Of a stretch of 64,000 nt of DNA, positions 59,941 to 64,000 are shown piece after piece; position 1 is the first letter of the stretch, and each line of letters opens with the position of its first letter. The translations under genes and the position numbers were made by a program. Below the pieces are notes generated by a model that was not told where the DNA came from, made no database searches, and was given only the letters and a program-made list of their open reading frames with translations. This DNA is from Neoarius graeffei (Eukaryota; Chordata; Actinopteri; Siluriformes; Ariidae): NCBI RefSeq assembly GCF_027579695.1, contig NC_083581.1, positions 60,338,200 to 60,402,199 on the forward strand, read 5' to 3'.

Positions 59941-60980
59941 AACATTCACTGGATGTGAGAAATCGTGCGCTCTGATTGGCTACTCTACTACTAAGCTATC
60001 AGCTCATATACCATGAGTAAAGAAAAACAAAATGGCGGCACGTGTTGCTGAACCAACCAAGACAAAATTAAAAACTCTACTTGAAAACAAAACCCCCCAA
60101 AAATACAAAAAAGCAACAAAAGTATTTGATGGCAAGAATGGTATCCTTTTTTTTTTTTTTCAAGAATTATTATTGTCGCATTTTTCAGAAAGTGTTAGTC
60201 ATTTCACCAGTTTGTTTACATTCTAAGTGGAAATTATTTTGTCAGACGTTTTGTATAAATAATAATAAATAATAAGTTCAATTTATATAGCGCCTTTCTC
60301 AAAACCCAAGGTCACTTTACAATTATAGAGGGAAAAAAAAAAAGGCCACCAAATAAAGGTCAGGATGTCATTCCAGTGGTGTAGCAGCCACAGTCCCACC
60401 AAAAGGCGCATGAAAACAAGTCCCACACCGCCAGCACAGCCACAGGCAACATCACTCAGAACACCGCGCCATGGATCCACAAAGCGAGCACAGATGCACC
60501 GCCACGCAGAGTGTTGGTATGTCCCAAACCGCCTGCACAGCTGCCACGACACCACCGAGCAACATCACTCGGAACATCACACCAAGCACTAAAGCTCTGC
60601 TGCACAGAGCGCTGGACAACCACGATATTAAAATGAGCAACAAGCTCACTGCAGTCCAAAGCGAGGAGCACAGGCATCACCCACGGCGAACCAAGGCCTG
60701 GAGGGAACCGACACCCAAAACTGGGTCCGGAGCTACACCACAACCAGCGGACAAAACACTCAAACAAAAACAAACATCAAACTACACAAACACAAAAAAA
60801 CAAAAGAGAAAATAAAATAAAAACAAAAAGCTCCAGTGAGAAGCGGCAGCCAAAATGTGCATGGCGTACTCTCAACCGGAAACAGAAATGAAAAAGGGTC
60901 AACGTCCCTTCATAAAGTTTTTATTTATTGAATTTGCAAAAAATAAAAATGCTCTGTTTCTCAAAATCCAGTGAATGTGG
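59941..60980. mobile_element. Non-autonomous DNA element with CATTCACTGGAT ends
   Basis: AACATTCACTGGATGTGAGA at the left and TCAAAATCCAGTGAATGTGG at the right are inverted; outside right, CGTTATTCCACTCAATCTCA continues (to 61105), and the same sequence recurs reversed at 63640-63850. A short plus ORF 60032-60170 (MAARVAEPTKTKLKTLLENK) may be a protein N-terminus. The interior holds the insertion 60258-60892. Confidence 0.55.
60258..60892 (-). mobile_element. Retroelement fragment with TTATATAGCGCC tail
   Basis: AATAATAAGTTCAATTTATA and TAGCGCCTTTCTCAAAACCC are the reverse of the 3' end of a common fish non-LTR element. The body (60400-60800) is CA/GC-rich without a recognised frame. Confidence 0.5.
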
Positions 60981-61478
60981 ATAGAATAAAACCGTTATTC
61001 CACTCAATCTCATCGTACATGGCTTGTAGCCAACTCAACGCTACGCGCTTTGTCAGCTCTCGGCTCGTGTACAACCCAATTTCGTGGAATAACTGTTATA
61101 TAAATTACACAGTACTGTGCAAAAGGCACATGCAAAGTAATGTTGTCGAGCAAGTATGTCTTCAAAAATAATGAAATTAAATGTTTCCACATTTTAAAAA
61201 AATATAAAGAGCAATAAACAGTAATAATCAAAGTCTGTGTTTGGGGTGATGACCCTCTGCTTAAAAAACAAAACAAAACTGTAAGGGTACTCGGTAGAGT
61301 ACACACCTGCCAAGCCCCATACAGTATTCTCACCATCACAAACAAATCATTTGAATTTAGGATAATACTAAGGATGTACACCAGATTTCATCAAAACCTT
61401 TTCATTACTTTTTGCGTTATGTTGAGAACAGGCAAAAAAAAAAACCTGGATCAAAATACTTATCCAGATTTGCCTTAA

Positions 61479-62505
61479 AGTGCCATTCCACCATTGGATG
61501 TATTCTCATCTCATCTCATTATCTCTAGCCGCTTTATCCTTCTACAGGGTCGCAGGCAAGCTGGAGCCTATCCCAGCTGACTACGGGCGAAAGGCGGGGT
61601 ACACCCTGGACAAGTCGCCAGGTCATCACAGGGCTGACACATAGACACAGACAACCATTCACACTCACATTCACACCTACGGTCAATTTAGAGTCACCAG
61701 TTAACCTAACCTGCATGTCTTTGGACTGTGGGGGAAACCGGAGCACCCGGAGGAAACCCACGCGGACACGGGGAGAACATGCAAACTCCACACAGAAAGG
61801 CCCTCGCCGGCCCTGGGGCTCGAACCCAGGACCTTCTTGCTGTGAGGCGACAGCGCTAACCACTACACCACCGTGCCGCCCCTGGATGTATTCTTTGGCA
61901 TAAAATACAATATATTTTATGACAACATGACTAGACAGAGAAATCTTTTAGCTTCAAAATGATATATCAAACATAATTTTTTGACAATGACAAGTATATT
62001 AATTTTGCGACCAAAGTCACCTACCCTTTTAATTTCCGCGCGGTAGTGAAACGTGATGTCATCGGCAGGTTCCCCTTCTTGTGTACCACGTCACGTGTGA
62101 CGTGGCACAGATTATCAGCAATGGCGGATAGAACGCGATTTCCACTTGTCGATTGCTGTGCTGATATTCACCATCGACCGTCTCCTTTGGGCATCACTTG
62201 CTATTTTCCTTTGCTTCTTTTCCGAAGCTGACAATCGCGTTCTATCCGCCGTTGCTGATAATCTGTGCCACGTCACACGTGACATGGTACACAAGAAGGG
62301 GAACCTGCCGATGACATCACGTTTCACTACCGCGCCGTAATTAAAAGGGTAGGTGACTTTGGTCGCAAAATTAATATACTTGTCGTTGTCAAAAAATTAT
62401 GTTTGATATCATTTTGAAGCTAAAAGATTTCTCTGTCTAGTCATGTTGTCATAAAATATATTGGATTTTATGCCAAAAAAATACATCCAATGGTGGAATG
62501 GCACT
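61479..62505. mobile_element. Palindromic TTAA MITE, copy 3, split by a SINE
   Basis: Same element as 8799-9437 with TTAA at 61475-61478 and 62506-62509. The minus ORF (62115-62327) keeps its frame with five or so changes (for example KKQRK for KKRRK). The SINE 61507-61882 lies near the left end. Confidence 0.9.
61507..61882 (-). mobile_element. tRNA-derived SINE (family 1), 12-bp TSD
   Basis: Complete SINE (head at 61882, tail at 61507) bounded by TGGATGTATTCT at 61495-61506 and 61883-61894, a clear target-primed retroposition signature inside the MITE arm. Confidence 0.93.
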
Positions 62506-63084
62506 TTAAAATCTAATCAATGGTTCCTTGGCCCATGGCCCACCTTTCCTCAGAATTTCATCAAAATCCGTTCATTACTTTTTGAGTTACGTTGGGAACA
62601 GAAACAAACCGAGGCAAAAACATAACCTCTTCCAACAAAGTTGGTGGAGGTAAAAGGAAAAAAAAGGTGTAATGTATGTGGTTTTATAATAAAATGAGCT
62701 GTAGGTTTTACTGAGCATCTTGCAGAACCAGACACAGTTCTTCTGGAGACTTGGACTGTCACACCTCCTTGTATTTGCAGCAAAACGCAATAGCCTTCAT
62801 TCTGTTTTTTGTCTGAAAAGTGTCTCATCAGTAATAGGCTGCTTTTTACTTGCATACAAACACTTTCTGTAACATTTAATTTTGTGCTGGAAAACTGTTT
62901 GGAACTCCTCTATTTTTGTACTGACTTTTTGTAGAGGTCATAAAAAACTCTATAACAAAGTCTGTCATGTATGTTTAAAAAAAAAAAACAGCAGGGTGCC
63001 TCAGACTTTTGCGCAGTACTGTATATGCGAGTGTTTAAAAGTGAAATGTTGGCGTATAGTGCAAGAAGACAACAAAGCATAACA

Positions 63085-63443
63085 TTATTTCATTCATTCA
63101 TTGTCCGTAACTGTTTGATCCTGTTCAGAGTCACTGTGAATCCAGGGCCTATCCCAGGAACACTGGGTGCGAGTAAAAGACCCTGAACTGGATGTTAGTT
63201 CATCGCAGGGCACTGGGTGTACACACGTTCACAACTAGGGCCAATTTAGAGTCCTCAATCCACCTACTAGCGTGTTTTTGGAAGGTGGAAGGAAACCGGA
63301 GAACCCGGAAGAATCCTGCTCGGAGACTATGAGAACATGTGGGAATCTCTAAACGGACTGTAACTAAAGCTCAGGATTGAACCAGGGACTCTGGAGCTAT
63401 GGGTTTGCAATGCTGAGTGCTGTATGACTGAGCCGCTCATCGG
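63085..63443 (-). mobile_element. Divergent tRNA-derived SINE (family 4)
   Basis: Tail (CATT)n at 63085-63103; body motifs GGGCCTATCCCAGG, GGGCCAATTTAGAGTC and GGAAGGAAACCGGAGAACCC are related to family 1; the head read leftward (GAGCGGCTCAGTCATACAGC, GGTTCAATCC) is tRNA-like. Confidence 0.7.
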
Positions 63444-63639
63444 CAAAAACTTAATAAAATCAACAAACAATAAAAGCATATTTCTTAGTTTCGAAAGTAT
63501 TTCTGGTCCAACGTACTGTAGTTCTAGACAGTTTTTTATACGTCTGATTTCGTGTTTCTTTCCTTTCTACTAGGAACCGAAATATTCAAATTGACTGTGG
63601 AGAAAATCTCTATGATATAATTAAGTTACTCGACAAAAT

Positions 63640-63930
63640 CGAGTCGTACATGAGCTAGTAGGCAACAAGGTGCATAGCGTCGAGTCGGCTATACGTCATG
63701 TATGACGAGATTGAGTGGAATAACTGTTTTATTCTATCCACATTCACTGGATTTTGAGAAACGGAGCATTTTTATTTTTTGCAAATTTGATAAATAGTGG
63801 AATAACGGTTTTATTCTATCCACATTTACTGGATAATTAAGTTATTCCACAAATTATTTGTCAGATGTTTTTACACAACGTCTGACAAAATAATTGCCGC
63901 TTAGAATGTAAACAAACTGGCGAAATTACA
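63640..63930 (-). mobile_element. Second copy of the CATTCACTGGAT element end
   Basis: GAGATTGAGTGGAATAACTG, TTTTATTCTATCCACATTCA and CTGGATTTTGAGAAACGGAG repeat the right end of 59941-60980 in opposite orientation; a partial second ATTCTATCCACATTTACTGG follows. Confidence 0.6.
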
Positions 63931-63944
63931 GTCGTAATTTGTGA

Positions 63945-64000
63945 AAAATCTCATCTCATCTCATCTCATTATCTCTAGCCGCTTTATCCTGTCCTACAGG
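63945..64000 (-). mobile_element. SINE family 1, 3' end only (cut by window edge)
   Basis: (TCTCA)n tail followed by TTATCTCTAGCCGCTTTATC and CTGTCCTACAGG, running off the window. Confidence 0.9.

Larger units (their letters stand above)
61109..63022. mobile_element. Tc1-like element with CAGTACTGTGCAAAAG ends, interior replaced
   Basis: CAGTACTGTGCAAAAG at 61109 and CTTTTGCGCAGTACTG at 63007-63022 are inverted ends with TA on the right (63023-63024). The interior holds a ~100-bp repeat (TTTCATCAAAACCTTTTCAT at 61387; TTTCATCAAAATCCGTTCAT at 62556) and the TTAA MITE with its SINE. No transposase. Confidence 0.5.

Overview
The window is nuclear DNA from a vertebrate, most likely a teleost fish. 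It holds split genes with GT-AG introns and a very dense load of fish-type repeats: Tc1/mariner, hAT, TTAA-target DNA elements, CR1/L2-like and RLE-type LINEs, and tRNA-derived SINEs. The SINE and Tc1 families are common in fish, but I cannot name the species from the sequence alone. There are no bacterial operons, CRISPR arrays or stand-alone rRNA/tRNA genes.

Two host genes lie on the + strand. (1) The 3' part of ubr4, the giant E3 ubiquitin ligase, occupies 2832-44660 as 39 coding exons. I placed each splice site by eye. The exon lengths sum to 5624 nt and give one uninterrupted frame of about 1873 residues ending in a TGA, which is good evidence that the gene is intact. The upstream exons are off the left edge. 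The 3' UTR runs to about 45.85 kb. (2) Exon 1 of an intermediate-filament-family-orphan gene, called iffo2 mainly from its position directly downstream of ubr4 on the same strand (as in human 1p36), lies at 57554-58101 and ends in an apparent GC (not GT) splice donor. Its remaining exons are beyond the right edge.

Layout. 1-2830: ends of DNA transposons and a hAT remnant in the intron before the first visible ubr4 exon. 3045-10485: a 7.4-kb intron nearly filled by one broken CR1/L2-like LINE carrying four nested insertions. 10.5-18.7 kb: ubr4 exons 2-12 with MITEs between them. 18.7-22.6 kb: a multi-layer hAT nest. 22.6-31.9 kb: exons 13-28 with two copies of one hAT family, one sitting exactly on a splice donor, plus an RNase H-type LINE tail. 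32.2-36.7 kb: a TTAA-flanked element and a hAT with a 60-bp minisatellite. 36.8-44.7 kb: the last ten exons, including the hemi-RING exons, plus an element nest containing a YqaJ/SWIM-type protein fragment and three tandem 380-bp repeats in the last intron. 45.9-57.2 kb: an intergenic graveyard of four Tc1 transposases, an RLE-type LINE 3' end and SINEs. 57.2-58.1 kb: GC-rich iffo2 5' region. 58.1-64 kb: iffo2 intron 1, full of SINEs, an L2 tail and MITEs.

The host genes do not form an operon or a pathway. UBR4 is a ubiquitin ligase and IFFO2 a lamin/IF-like protein. The notable biology is mobile DNA: repeated target-site duplications (8 bp for hAT, TTAA, 3 bp, TA and about 9 bp) allow precise element boundaries and a relative insertion history to be read directly. 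The best leads for something poorly described are a short element carrying a RecQ-like helicase N-terminus (two copies), a palindromic TTAA element whose ORF spans its own loop (three copies), and THAP/YqaJ-bearing elements. All are transposon remnants rather than a new host system.
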